Shown here: positions 52,428 through 61,271 of the stretch, one piece after another
Numbering within the stretch: the stretch's first letter is position 1
Layout: each line of letters starts with the position of its first letter
NCBI GenBank assembly: GCA_028289405.1
Contig: JANQPP010000026.1
Span: 44,970 to 108,969 of the forward strand
Length of the DNA stretch: 64,000 bases
Direction of reading: 5' to 3'
From: Pirellulales bacterium
Lineage (GTDB): Bacteria; Planctomycetota; Planctomycetia; Pirellulales; JANQPP01
The notes under the pieces: model-generated
The model's database searches: none
What the model saw: only the letters and a program-made list of their open reading frames with translations
What the model was told of the DNA's origin: nothing
Program-made: the position numbers and the translations under genes

Positions 52428-55400
52428 TTATTTGTTGAGGACTTCATCCAAATTCATGAGTTGATTGGCCAGCATCGTCCAGGCCGCCAACTTGGCCGCG
52501 TCGAGCGACTCCTCCGCTTTCGACTCCCCAACCGAGAGCAGTGCCCGGGCGTCCTCGGGATGTTCCGCGTAAAACGTGGATAGCTCTTCCCAAGATTGGC
52601 GAATGACCTCGACTTCCTCGGTGCGGAAATCACGGGCCAGCAGCCGCTGCCCCATGAACTGCAATCGCGCTTCCCAGGAACTGTGCGCCTCGAGCAATGC
52701 CCGTTGCGCCAAATGTCGGGCCGCTTCGACGAACTGTTCATCGTTCAACGTGACGAGCGCCTGCAGCGGCGTGTTGGTGCGTTCCCGACGGACGACGCAA
52801 TATTCGCGATTGGGGGCGTTGAAAATTTCCAGTGAGGCGGGCGGCGCCATTCGCTTGATGAAGGTGTACAAGCTGCGGCGGTACAACGCCTCGCCCGAGT
52901 CGGGTTCATATTTGCGCGTATTGCTGACGTTCATGGCGATTGCCTCCCACACGCCGGGCGGCTGGTAGGGCTTCACGCTCGGACCGCCGATCTTCCGTAC
53001 CAAAAGACCGCTGGAGGCGAGGGCATAGTCGCGCACCATCTCCGCGTCCATGCGGAAGCGCGGCCCGCGCGAAAACAGCCGATTTGCCCGGTCCTTTTCC
53101 AGCTTTTCCGCGGTCACGGCAGCGGATTGGCGGTACGTGGCCGAAGTCATGATGAGCCGGAACAGTTCCTTGACGTCCCACCCCGATTCGCGGAACTCCA
53201 CGGCCAGCCAGTCCAGCAACTCGGGATGCATCGGCAACTCCCCGGACACGCCGAAGTCACCCGTCGTCCTCACGATCCCCGTGCCGAAAACTTCCTGCCA
53301 GAACCGATTGACCGTCACCCGCGCGGTCAAGGGATGGTCCGGCAAAAGCAGCCACTGGGCAAAACCCAAACGGTCTCGGGAGTAGCTATCGGGGAACTGC
53401 GGCAGCACTTCCGGCGTACCGGGCGACACTTCGTCCCGCCGTTGGTCGTACTCCCCACGATAGAGCACATACGCCATGGCGGGGTCGTCCGCTTCTTGCA
53501 TTACATGGGCGATCGTGGCTCGATCCTGCACGGCTTGCTTTTCTTTTTTCAATCCTTCCAGCCGCGTGCGGAGCGCCTGGTACGAGGGATCGAACGCACC
53601 GAGCCAGAAATCATACAGCTCCTGCCGGGTCTCCTCGTCCAACGATTCGTGGGCGCCCGAGAGCGCGCCGGCGAAAGCGGTCAATTTGGCGAGTGCCTGC
53701 ACTTCCGCTTCGTCGAGCGCCCGTCTGTAGATACGCAAATCCTGCGCGGCGCCGGTGAAGGAGGCCCCGTGGCTGCGCTGCCCGATCTTGAAGGGCACTT
53801 CCGTCTGAATCTCCCCGGAGAGCTTGTCATTCTCCACGAGTGTCGATTGCGGCTCGCCGTTGTAATAGACCTTCACGCCGGACGCCTTGCCGGAACCGTC
53901 ATAGCTCACGGTGACGTGAACCCATTGATTGGCGGGAACCTGCTCCGAGCCCACGACCTTCAAGCCGTCTTCTGGCCAGGAAGAGATGACATGCATGCCG
54001 ATCTGCCGCCGCTGAATCCAAAAGTCCCAGCCACGGTAGTTGTCCGCGTTGTCCATGCGGGCACAAATCGCGCCGCTGCCATCGCTGGCGGGCACCCGGA
54101 TCCAAGCCGTGCAGGTAAATGCTTGCTCCCGGGAAAAATCACCGATGTCTGAAAATTCGGCCGCCGCGCCTTGAATGGCGAGTGCTTTGCCTGTTAGGCC
54201 CGCTTGCCAGGAAGTCGAATCGGCCAATTCGACCTCACGACTTGCATCGTCCACCCACACCGTGGCCTGTTTGCCCTCCCCTTCATCGAGCGGCGCGCGA
54301 AAGTAGAGGCCGTCTTCCGGCAAACTGTCCTGGAGGGATTGCACGGAGGCGGATGCCAGCCACGTCTTGAAGTCGTCGCCGGCTTCCTCGCGGTGGTGAG
54401 CGAGATGATCTTCCGCCTGGCGGACTTGCTCGGTGAGAGTCGTCCACAGTTCCCGATCTTCGTCTCGGGGAACCACCACGATCGGAGGCGTGTCCCTGAC
54501 GTTCCCGTCCCGCACCGGCTGGGTCGTGTTATTGAAGAAGGCGGCCATCTCATAGAATTCCCGCTGGCTCACGGGATCGAACTTATGGTCATGGCAGACG
54601 GCGCAGCCGGTGGTCAGTCCGAGCCAGACCTGCGACGTCGTCTCCGTCCGATCCCGCGCGTAGAGCACGCGGTATTCCTCGTCGATGATGCCTCCCTCGT
54701 TGGTGGTCATGTTGCAACGGTTGAAACCGGAGCCGATCTGCTGGTTCAGTGTGCGGTTGGGGAGCAGGTCGCCCGCCAGATTTTCCACCGTGAATTGGTC
54801 GAAAGGCATGTTCGCGTTGAACGCGCGGATCACCCAATCCCGGTAGGACCACATCTCGCGATAATTGTCGAAGTGGATGCCATGCGTGTCGGCGTAGCGG
54901 GCATAGTCAAGCCAATAGCGGGCCCGATGTTCCCCCCAGTGCTCTGAATCGAGGAGCCGGTCCACCAGCTTTTCATACGCGCGGGGAGAGCCGTCCTCGA
55001 CGAATTCTTGAACAAGTTCAGGATCAGGCGGCAGGCCGGTAAGATCCAAGCTCACTCGGCGAGCCAGGGTGCGGCGGTCCGCCTCTGGAGCGGGCTCCAA
55101 ACCTTCCGCCAACAGCCGGGCAAGCACGAAATGATCAAGGGGATTTCGCGGCCAATCCGCGTATTTGACGTCGGCCAGTTCTTCGACATTCGGCAACTCG
55201 GAGCGCTGGGGAGGAATGAAGCTCCAGTGAAGTTGGTATTCAGCCCCAGATGCGATCCACCGGGCCAGCAACTCCTTTTCCTTGGCGGTGAGCGACTTCT
55301 TCGTTTCGGGAGGCGGCATCAATTCCTCGGGCTCCTCCGCCTGGATCCGGCGAATCAGCTCGCTTTCCTCCGGCTCGCCTGGGATGATCGCCCCCATGTC

Positions 55401-55658
55401 GATCGCGGCTTCCCGTTGGTCCAACCGCAAGTCCGCCTTCCGCGAAGCGCTGTCGGGGCCGTGACAGGCAAAACACTTGCTGGCCAAAATCGGACGGATA
55501 TCCCGGTTGTATTCCAACTCTTCCGCCGCGCGGGCCTGAAAGATACCGCTCGCGAAAAACACCACACAGGCCCAGACGGTGACGGGCCATTTCGCCCGAG
55601 TGCCGCTGCTCATAATTCTTGATGAGTTTTGCATTGCCGTGGTTACATTCATTTTCAT
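52428..55658 (-). CDS. Planctomycete cytochrome c (PSCyt1) - DUF1549 - LamG - DUF1553 protein
   Basis: 1076 residues. Signal peptide about 26-47. PSCyt1 domain with haem motif CFACH (residues 62-66) and LRLDQREAAI. DUF1549 (about 150-385: WPRNPLDHFVLARL; YWLDYARYADTHG; a second haem-like CAVCHDHKFDP). A LamG-like jelly roll at about 470-630 (FTCTAWIRVPASDGSG; WVHVTVSYDGSG; LRIYRRALDEAEVQ). DUF1553 at about 745-1020 (SRDRLGFAQWLLLPDHPLTARVTVNRFWQEVFGTGIV; LHP-like PMHPELLDWLA; TNTPLQALVTLNDEQF). Likely acts in surface polysaccharide breakdown with DUF1501, by genomic association. Start at ATG 55658 preferred. Confidence 0.93.
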   Translation of the reverse strand: MKMNVTTAMQNSSRIMSSGTRAKWPVTVWACVVFFASGIFQARAAEELEYNRDIRPILASKCFACHGPDSASRKADLRLDQREAAIDMGAIIPGEPEESELIRRIQAEEPEELMPPPETKKSLTAKEKELLARWIASGAEYQLHWSFIPPQRSELPNVEELADVKYADWPRNPLDHFVLARLLAEGLEPAPEADRRTLARRVSLDLTGLPPDPELVQEFVEDGSPRAYEKLVDRLLDSEHWGEHRARYWLDYARYADTHGIHFDNYREMWSYRDWVIRAFNANMPFDQFTVENLAGDLLPNRTLNQQIGSGFNRCNMTTNEGGIIDEEYRVLYARDRTETTSQVWLGLTTGCAVCHDHKFDPVSQREFYEMAAFFNNTTQPVRDGNVRDTPPIVVVPRDEDRELWTTLTEQVRQAEDHLAHHREEAGDDFKTWLASASVQSLQDSLPEDGLYFRAPLDEGEGKQATVWVDDASREVELADSTSWQAGLTGKALAIQGAAAEFSDIGDFSREQAFTCTAWIRVPASDGSGAICARMDNADNYRGWDFWIQRRQIGMHVISSWPEDGLKVVGSEQVPANQWVHVTVSYDGSGKASGVKVYYNGEPQSTLVENDKLSGEIQTEVPFKIGQRSHGASFTGAAQDLRIYRRALDEAEVQALAKLTAFAGALSGAHESLDEETRQELYDFWLGAFDPSYQALRTRLEGLKKEKQAVQDRATIAHVMQEADDPAMAYVLYRGEYDQRRDEVSPGTPEVLPQFPDSYSRDRLGFAQWLLLPDHPLTARVTVNRFWQEVFGTGIVRTTGDFGVSGELPMHPELLDWLAVEFRESGWDVKELFRLIMTSATYRQSAAVTAEKLEKDRANRLFSRGPRFRMDAEMVRDYALASSGLLVRKIGGPSVKPYQPPGVWEAIAMNVSNTRKYEPDSGEALYRRSLYTFIKRMAPPASLEIFNAPNREYCVVRRERTNTPLQALVTLNDEQFVEAARHLAQRALLEAHSSWEARLQFMGQRLLARDFRTEEVEVIRQSWEELSTFYAEHPEDARALLSVGESKAEESLDAAKLAAWTMLANQLMNLDEVLNK

Positions 55659-55731
55659 GCCCCAGAACAAATCTTGTGGGGTCGCCTATTTTCTGACGCC
55701 ATATTTCCACTAATTTACACTGAATCGAAGC

Positions 55732-55765
55732 CTCGGGGACATGCCCCACGCGGATTTTCTGGTTC
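55732..55765. repeat. Degenerate intergenic repeat, copy B (GGGGACATG type)
   Basis: CTCGGGGACATGCCCCACG then CGGATTTTCTGGTTCA, resembling 3293-3323. Located just upstream of the cytochrome gene. Confidence 0.3.
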
Positions 55766-55778
55766 ATGATCCAGGACG

Positions 55779-56234
55779 TCAGGTAATCTGTCCCGCCGTG
55801 ACCGCGAATCCGATCTCCGCGAATTGCAGCTCACGGCAGATGTCGTACAGCCGGATCAGCTCGCCGTAAGGTACGTCCCCGGCACACACCAGCAAGACCG
55901 GCGAAGTGGTGGACGATTCCGCAATTTCGCGCAGCGCTGCCCGCAGCTCCGTCGGCGTCGAACATGCCTGCTCGCCAACGTGCCACAAGACGGTCTCTTC
56001 CGGCAGCGACACGCTGACCACCACTTGACGCGGATCCGCCTCTTCCGGCGCATCGATCGGTTGGGGTTCGGTCCCGGAGGTTGGCTGAAGCTGAGTGGGG
56101 AGTTCCGCTTCTAAGCGTTCAAAGCTGGCGGTGCAGACGAAGAAGATCAGCAGCAAAAAAACAACATCGATCATGGAGGTCATTTTCAATTCCCCCTCTT
56201 CCGCCGAGCGATTTGCATGCGCGGGAATTCTCAT
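55779..56234 (-). CDS. ExbD/TolR-family protein (second copy)
   Basis: 151 residues from ATG 56234, which overlaps the previous ExbD stop (ATGA). One transmembrane helix with the essential Asp in KMTSMIDVVFLLLIFFVCTASF. The periplasmic domain is short and ends FAEIGFAVTAGQ. A longer upstream reading in the same frame is out-of-frame sequence of the neighbouring genes and is not coding. Acts with ExbB as a proton-driven unit energising a periplasmic partner. Confidence 0.92.
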   Translation of the reverse strand: MRIPAHANRSAEEGELKMTSMIDVVFLLLIFFVCTASFERLEAELPTQLQPTSGTEPQPIDAPEEADPRQVVVSVSLPEETVLWHVGEQACSTPTELRAALREIAESSTTSPVLLVCAGDVPYGELIRLYDICRELQFAEIGFAVTAGQIT

Positions 56235-56668
56235 GGTACCTCCGAAGTCGAAGGGGCGCGCAAGGCCCCGAGCGAAATCTTTGTCACGCCGCTCTCCGCG
56301 CAGGCGCGGAGCACCGGTTCCACGAATCGAAAAGGGACCGCGCGGTCCCCCCGCAGCCGGACTTCCAGGGGTTGGTTCGAGGCGGCCCGTGACCGCGTCA
56401 AATAGTTCGCCAGTTCGGGCGGACTTAGCAGGGTGTCTTCCACGAAGACTTGCCCGTCGGTGGTGATCTGGATCGCCACGCGGCCCGGGGCAACCGGCGC
56501 CGGTTCGCTGGCCGTGACGGCTTCCGGCAAATCCACGTCCACGAGGGCTTCCTGGCGTGTGAGTTGGCTGGCCAGCAAGAAAAAAATGATCAACTGGAAC
56601 ACAACGTCGATCATCGGTGTCAAGTTCATTTCTGAGATCAGCCGCCGTCGGCGGTGAGGCACGCGCAT
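56231..56668 (-). CDS. ExbD/TolR-family protein (first copy)
   Basis: 145 residues. Starts inside the ExbB stop as TGATG. NLTPMIDVVFQLIIFFLLASQL carries the conserved Asp in the helix. Periplasmic domain VAIQITTDGQVFVEDTLL, ALRAPSTSEVP. Two different ExbD subunits next to one ExbB suggest a heteromeric 5:2 motor with one of each. Confidence 0.93.
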   Translation of the reverse strand: MRVPHRRRRLISEMNLTPMIDVVFQLIIFFLLASQLTRQEALVDVDLPEAVTASEPAPVAPGRVAIQITTDGQVFVEDTLLSPPELANYLTRSRAASNQPLEVRLRGDRAVPFRFVEPVLRACAESGVTKISLGALRAPSTSEVP

Positions 56669-57537
56669 CAGTGGGGTGCCTCGCGGCTGGGCAAAGGAGG
56701 CGGCTGCTCGGCACGCACATGGGCACTCTTGACCCGCTTTAGTGGCCGCAGGGCATGCAATGCGGCATAGGCGGTCTCCGCCATCAACTGGTCCACGCGA
56801 TTGCGGCAGATGGCCAGCGCCGCGAAGGCGGGAATGGCCACCACCAAACCCATCACGGTGGTCACCAGCGCGAGGTAAATCCCCCGCGCCAAATCCGCGA
56901 CTTGGGCCACGCCTTCGGTATTGGCGACCTCGCGAAAGGCCATGATCAAACCCACCACCGTTCCCAACAGGCCGAGCATGGTGCTCGTGTTGCCGATCAC
57001 GCCCAGGTATTCGATCTTGCGTCCCAGTCGGGCGGACTGTTCAGCCAGGGCATCCTCGGCGGCCTTTTCCACGGCCTGCCATCCGCCATCCGCCTCGCTC
57101 AGCCCTGCCTGCACCACGTGCGAGAGCACGCTCGGCTGTTCCCGGCAGGTTTGTAGGCTTTGGTTGACTTGCCCCCGCGCCAGTTGTGCCCGCAGTTCAT
57201 CCGCCAATTCCGGGGGCATGAGAACTGTTTGCCGCAATGTAAAGATTTGTTCGATCACCAAGGCCACTGCCGTGAGCGAGAGAGCCAAAATCAAGAGGCC
57301 AATCACTCCGCTAGCACGGATGATTTCGAACAGGTCCGGTGGCGGCTCTTCTCTTGACGAAGCGGAGGTATGGAGAGGCCCCACTTCGTTTTGAGCTACG
57401 CCCCGGGTGAGCCACGCCAGGCTCATCATCAGCATGACCGCCCAGATCAGCCAGCGCCGTCCCCTCGCACGCGGGATGCGGCGGGAAGCTAGCGCGTCGT
57501 CGTGTTCTTGGCCCAATGGCGTGAGCTGGTTCATCAT
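56668..57537 (-). CDS. ExbB/TolQ/MotA-family proton channel protein
   Basis: 289 residues from ATG 57537, 10 bases after the vWA gene stop. N-terminal hydrophobic segment (about 26-47), then ExbB-like helices: GVIGLLILALSLTAVALVIEQIF, GVIGNTSTMLGLLGTVVGLIMAF and LALVTTVMGLVVAIPAFAALAIC. The GNTSTMLGLLGTVVG motif is the family signature in helix 2. The protein powers TonB- or Tol-type machines using the proton gradient. No ribosome site is visible, suggesting translational coupling to the upstream gene. Confidence 0.93.
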   Translation of the reverse strand: MMNQLTPLGQEHDDALASRRIPRARGRRWLIWAVMLMMSLAWLTRGVAQNEVGPLHTSASSREEPPPDLFEIIRASGVIGLLILALSLTAVALVIEQIFTLRQTVLMPPELADELRAQLARGQVNQSLQTCREQPSVLSHVVQAGLSEADGGWQAVEKAAEDALAEQSARLGRKIEYLGVIGNTSTMLGLLGTVVGLIMAFREVANTEGVAQVADLARGIYLALVTTVMGLVVAIPAFAALAICRNRVDQLMAETAYAALHALRPLKRVKSAHVRAEQPPPLPSREAPH

Positions 57538-57547
57538 GAAGTTTTTG

Positions 57548-58543
57548 TCAGGGGCTAGGCAATCGCGAAATGTCGACGTAAGCGTACTGTCCCCCATTTT
57601 GCTCGGCCACGGTGCGGAGGAAGCTGTTCGGCGACGGATAGGGGCCTCGGCCAAATTCAATCGTATGCACGATGGTCCCTTGGTTAAGCCGTCGAATCCT
57701 CGCCAACTGGGCCCCGAAGAGCTTCGGTTCATCCGCGTCGGTCAGAAAAAACAATACATCGGGCCGCAGACGCAGCGCGGCAGCCAGGGCTAACTCATGC
57801 GAGGTGCCTCCAGACGCTTGGATGCCCTCAATGAATTGGGCCGCCCGACGCTTTTCCGCTGTCGTGCCGAATATCAACCGGCCCGACCGGTCAAACTCCC
57901 GCAGCGTGTTGTTATAGAACAGAATTTGAAACTGGTGGTGGTCTTCGAGCCCTTGCAAGGCTTGTAGTAATTCCGCCTTCGCGGCAGCCAGTGGGGCTCC
58001 CCCATATGCTCTCATACTCACCGAACGGTCGAAGACGAAGGCGAAGCGGTTCCCTTCCCCTTCCAAGCCGAATACGCGGACGGTTGTTTTGCCCCCCAAT
58101 GCTTGCCCGAGCGCCGCGGCGGGCGACAGCTTCGATTTGGCCGGTTTCCCGCCACTTACCCGCTTCCCCATCTCCACTAGCAAACCGGGCAGGGGTGCCG
58201 GCGCGGGCACTGAAGATGCGGAATCCTCACTCTTTTCCACCGTCTCTTCCGGCGGAACCTCGGTCTCTTCCTTCGGCTGAGGCTCGGGCGTTGGTTCCTC
58301 GGCGGCGGACTCCTGTTCTTGGTGATCCTCACCTGACGAGGGTGGCAACAAAACAATCGTTCCCACACGCCCGGTAATCTCCGCACCCCCCGGTTCCGGC
58401 GGGTTCCTGCCGAACCATCCCAGGCAGACAATCAAAACGGCATGGAACAAAGCCGACAGCAGCCACGCCGGGAATTTCGGACGCGGCGTGACCTCCGCAG
58501 CCGGAGCGGGCAAATCGTTTGCTGCGATTGCGGGCATCGCCAT
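57548..58543 (-). CDS. TonB-like N-terminal anchor fused to a von Willebrand A domain
   Basis: 331 residues, first gene of the ExbB-ExbD-ExbD operon. Residues 25-44 form a transmembrane helix whose start reads PAWLLSALFHAVLIVCL: Ser30-x3-His34 is the SxxxH motif by which TonB engages ExbB. A Pro/Glu-rich periplasmic linker follows (about 68-120), as in TonB. The C-terminus is not a TonB domain but a vWA domain (about 152-328) with a complete MIDAS: DRSVS (172-176), Thr247 and Asp269. Start: ATG 58543, or ATG 58537 with AGGA at a spacing of 6. Confidence 0.85.
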   Translation of the reverse strand: MAMPAIAANDLPAPAAEVTPRPKFPAWLLSALFHAVLIVCLGWFGRNPPEPGGAEITGRVGTIVLLPPSSGEDHQEQESAAEEPTPEPQPKEETEVPPEETVEKSEDSASSVPAPAPLPGLLVEMGKRVSGGKPAKSKLSPAAALGQALGGKTTVRVFGLEGEGNRFAFVFDRSVSMRAYGGAPLAAAKAELLQALQGLEDHHQFQILFYNNTLREFDRSGRLIFGTTAEKRRAAQFIEGIQASGGTSHELALAAALRLRPDVLFFLTDADEPKLFGAQLARIRRLNQGTIVHTIEFGRGPYPSPNSFLRTVAEQNGGQYAYVDISRLPSP

Positions 58544-58861
58544 TCCTGTCTACCGGGTTCGTGCCCTGGCTCCTTCGAAGCGACGCCGAGAGACCCTGTG
58601 TGATCTTCGGCACCACATTGGCGCGACGTGGTGTCCGCGTGTCCAGATGACGATGATTGGCTATTCCGGGGTGGCGAACTCCAGCCATGCGACCAAAGGT
58701 TGACATGGTCCGCACCCGCAAAGCTATGATAACTTTTCGGTGGAAAGCCGGGATTTCCCGAGTTTTTGATATCGTTCTGCGGCGCTCGAAGTCGAGAACA
58801 CTGTTCAAGATCTATTGTAAACGCCGGGCGCCGGCCCGGGCTACGGGGACATACCAGAGGA
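58544..58861. other. Divergent intergenic region (TonB-vWA operon / def)
   Basis: 318 bases holding both promoters. Contains GC-rich CGCCGGGCGCCGGCCCGGGC around 58821 and AGAGGA just before def. No gene supported. Confidence 0.5.
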
Positions 58862-59449
58862 ATGGATTTGCAGATCATTCATTATCCACATCCGACATTG
58901 CGGCACGTTTCCAAACCGCTCAAGCGAGTCGACGCGGAGCTGCGGGAAATCGTCCGCCAGATGTTCGAGCTGATGTACGCGGCGCAAGGGGTGGGCCTGG
59001 CGGCGAACCAGGTCGATTTGCCTTATCGCCTGTTTGTGGCCAACTTGAAGTCGGACCCCGATGAGCCGGGAGAGGAACATGTCTTCATCAATCCCGTGAT
59101 ACGCCGACCCAAGGGGTTGGTGGAGGGGGAGGAGGGCTGCCTGAGCATTCCCGGCGTGTACGGGCCAGTGAAGCGGGCCGAAACCGTGCAAATCGAGGCG
59201 TACACGCCGTCAGGCGAACGAATTGAACAGACTCTGGAAGGTCTCTTCGCCCGTGTGGCTCAGCATGAGGTCGACCACTTGGATGGTGTTTTGTTCATCG
59301 ACCGGTTAACCCCCACGGAACAGAAGACCAAAAAAGACGTGCTAGAGGAATTCGACATCGTATTCCAAGGCCGGCGGCAGCGCGGCGAGATACCCCCGGA
59401 TGAAGAAATCGCCCAACGATGGCATGAACTCGAGGCCCTCCGGACTTGA
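58862..59449 (+). CDS. def: Peptide deformylase
   Basis: 195 residues from ATG 58862, with AGAGGA upstream; a longer frame from 58766 lacks the family start. The three metal-site motifs are intact: GVGLAANQ (43-50), EGCLS (91-95, Cys93) and QHEVDHLDG (His135, Glu136, His139). It removes the formyl group from nascent protein N-termini. Followed by the formyltransferase gene fmt 82 bases later. Confidence 0.96.
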   Translation: MDLQIIHYPHPTLRHVSKPLKRVDAELREIVRQMFELMYAAQGVGLAANQVDLPYRLFVANLKSDPDEPGEEHVFINPVIRRPKGLVEGEEGCLSIPGVYGPVKRAETVQIEAYTPSGERIEQTLEGLFARVAQHEVDHLDGVLFIDRLTPTEQKTKKDVLEEFDIVFQGRRQRGEIPPDEEIAQRWHELEALRT

Positions 59450-59531
59450 TGCTGCCCGCGCGGCATGGTGCACTTTTGCATAAGGGTAGGAATGCCGAAA
59501 ACCGCCGCAATTGGAAAGGCGAACCCATCGC

Positions 59532-60500
59532 ATGCGAATCATCATGATGGCCACGGGCGAATTCGCCGTGCCGACGTTGCGGGCCTTGGTGGCCACAAAG
59601 GAAGAACTGCCGGTCGTAGTCACTCGACCGCTGCGGCGCGGCGCGGGACGGCACCGGCATGCGGATTCGCCGGTACGGCAAGCCGCCCGTGAACTCGGTT
59701 TGCCGCTCCTCGATCCTCCTGACATCAACAGCCAAGAAGCCCACGATTTGCTGGCGCCTTACGCTCCGGAACTGTTCATCGTATGCGATTACGGTCAGAT
59801 TCTCTCGCGGGAAACCTTGGGTCTGGCCCAGCATGGTGGATTCAACCTGCACGGCTCCCTGCTGCCGCGCTACCGAGGGGCGGCACCGGTCAACTGGGCC
59901 ATCTACCACGGCGAAGAGGAAACGGGCGTCGCGGTGATTCATATGACCCCTCGGCTCGATGCCGGGCCCATCGTGGCCCGAGAAAAAATCACGATCGGCA
60001 GCCAGGAAACCGCGCCGGAGTTAGAACAATGTCTTGCGGAAATCGGCGCACCCCTCGTCCGCCAAGCGGTGGCCGCGCTCCGGGCCGGCGATTTGCAGGA
60101 GCAACCCCAAGATGATGCCGTGGCGACACGAGCCCCTCGGCTAAAAAAGCAAGATGGAGAAATCGACTGGCAGCGTTCAGCAAAGGCCATCGACTGCCAA
60201 ATCCGTGCCTTCAAGCCGTGGCCAAAGTCTTTCACGACATGGCAACGCGGCGAAGCCCAGCCGTTGAACCTCATCGTGGAGCAGGCGGTTCCCCGCGAAC
60301 ACGACGCGGATTCCGTTCCGGGCACCGTGGTCGTCGCGGAGAAGGAGCAGTTGGAGATCGCCACGGGCGCGGGAGTGTTAGCCATTCAAAAGATTCAGCC
60401 CGCCGGCAAGAAAGTGCTCACCGCCGGCGAGTTCTTACGCGGCTACGGCGTGCGTCAAGGGGATGTGTGGGGAAAAGCCGCCCAAAAGAGCGGAGTTTAG
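59532..60500 (+). CDS. fmt: Methionyl-tRNA formyltransferase
   Basis: 322 residues from ATG 59532. Formyltransferase core with GFNLHGSLLPRYRGAAPVNWAI (Asn105, His107) and LDAGPIV (Asp143), then an OB-fold-like C-terminal domain (GTVVVAEKEQLEIATGAG). Adds formyl to initiator Met-tRNA, the counterpart to def. Shares its 3' end with the convergent DUF1080 gene (stops overlap by 4 bases). Lacks the usual SxGTPxFAVP (here ATGEFAVPTL), a small family deviation. Confidence 0.95.
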   Translation: MRIIMMATGEFAVPTLRALVATKEELPVVVTRPLRRGAGRHRHADSPVRQAARELGLPLLDPPDINSQEAHDLLAPYAPELFIVCDYGQILSRETLGLAQHGGFNLHGSLLPRYRGAAPVNWAIYHGEEETGVAVIHMTPRLDAGPIVAREKITIGSQETAPELEQCLAEIGAPLVRQAVAALRAGDLQEQPQDDAVATRAPRLKKQDGEIDWQRSAKAIDCQIRAFKPWPKSFTTWQRGEAQPLNLIVEQAVPREHDADSVPGTVVVAEKEQLEIATGAGVLAIQKIQPAGKKVLTAGEFLRGYGVRQGDVWGKAAQKSGV

Positions 60501-61246
60501 CGAGAAACGCTTTCGGGAATCGTAAGGACGACATTTCGGAGCCATACTTCGCCGCCATGGTCTTGCAGCATGAGCCGACCGGAGGTCTTTTCCGCGAAGC
60601 CGGAATACTCCGAGAATTTGCTTTTCCGGACGCGGCAGTCCCAATCGTCGCTGCCAATTTCGGCCTCCACGATTTTTTGCCCGTTCAGCCAATGCTCGAC
60701 GTGCTGCCCTCGCACGAGGATCCGGCCCGAATTGTATTCACCCACTGGTTTGAGCCGTTTGCTGGAATGGGGCGCGTACAGATCGTATAACGCGCCGGCG
60801 GTCTTTGTCGGATTTAGCGCGTTGCGGTGCCGTTCATCGTCTAGCAATTGGTATTCGCAGCCAAGGAGGCGATCGCCATACCAGTTGACGCGGTATTTGA
60901 TACCGCTATTTCCGCCGCGAGCGATCTTCCACTCGAATCGCAGGTCGAAATCGGTGAATTCCTCTTTAGTGATCATGTGCCCCGCGCGACTGACGCGATG
61001 GATTACCCCATCGGTGACTTCCCAGCCGCCCGCGATCTTCTTTCCCTGCGGAGACATCCAATGTTTGAGCGACCCATGTCGAAAGAGTTCAAGGGAGCGG
61101 TCCGCGGCCACTGCGATACTGGAAGCAACGGCACAACACACGCATGCCAGCAGCAGGCGGAACGTGACAGGCGACATCAAAGATCGATTGTGCATGGCAA
61201 GCAGGGAAGGGGTGATGATGGCGGGAATCGGCTGACTCGTCTTCAT
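60497..61246 (-). CDS. DUF1080 (3-keto-disaccharide hydrolase-like) secreted protein
   Basis: 249 residues from ATG 61246 (other Met at 61195 and 61177). Signal peptide (TFRLLLACVCCAVASSIAVAAD). Jelly-roll domain with the family pattern RSLELFRHGSLKHW, GGWEVTDGVI, DFDLRFEWKIARGGNSGIKYRV, GCEYQLLDD and GRLMLQDHGGEVWLRNV. Members include 3-keto-glycoside hydrolases; many planctomycete copies are uncharacterised. Exported. Confidence 0.88.
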   Translation of the reverse strand: MKTSQPIPAIITPSLLAMHNRSLMSPVTFRLLLACVCCAVASSIAVAADRSLELFRHGSLKHWMSPQGKKIAGGWEVTDGVIHRVSRAGHMITKEEFTDFDLRFEWKIARGGNSGIKYRVNWYGDRLLGCEYQLLDDERHRNALNPTKTAGALYDLYAPHSSKRLKPVGEYNSGRILVRGQHVEHWLNGQKIVEAEIGSDDWDCRVRKSKFSEYSGFAEKTSGRLMLQDHGGEVWLRNVVLTIPESVSR

Positions 61247-61271
61247 TGAGGTTACCTGGACGCAAGGCCCG

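Noticed and set aside
56235..56726. N-terminal extension of the second ExbD
   Set aside because: The extension is an out-of-frame reading of the ExbB and first ExbD genes; ATG 56234 overlaps the previous stop and starts the known fold.
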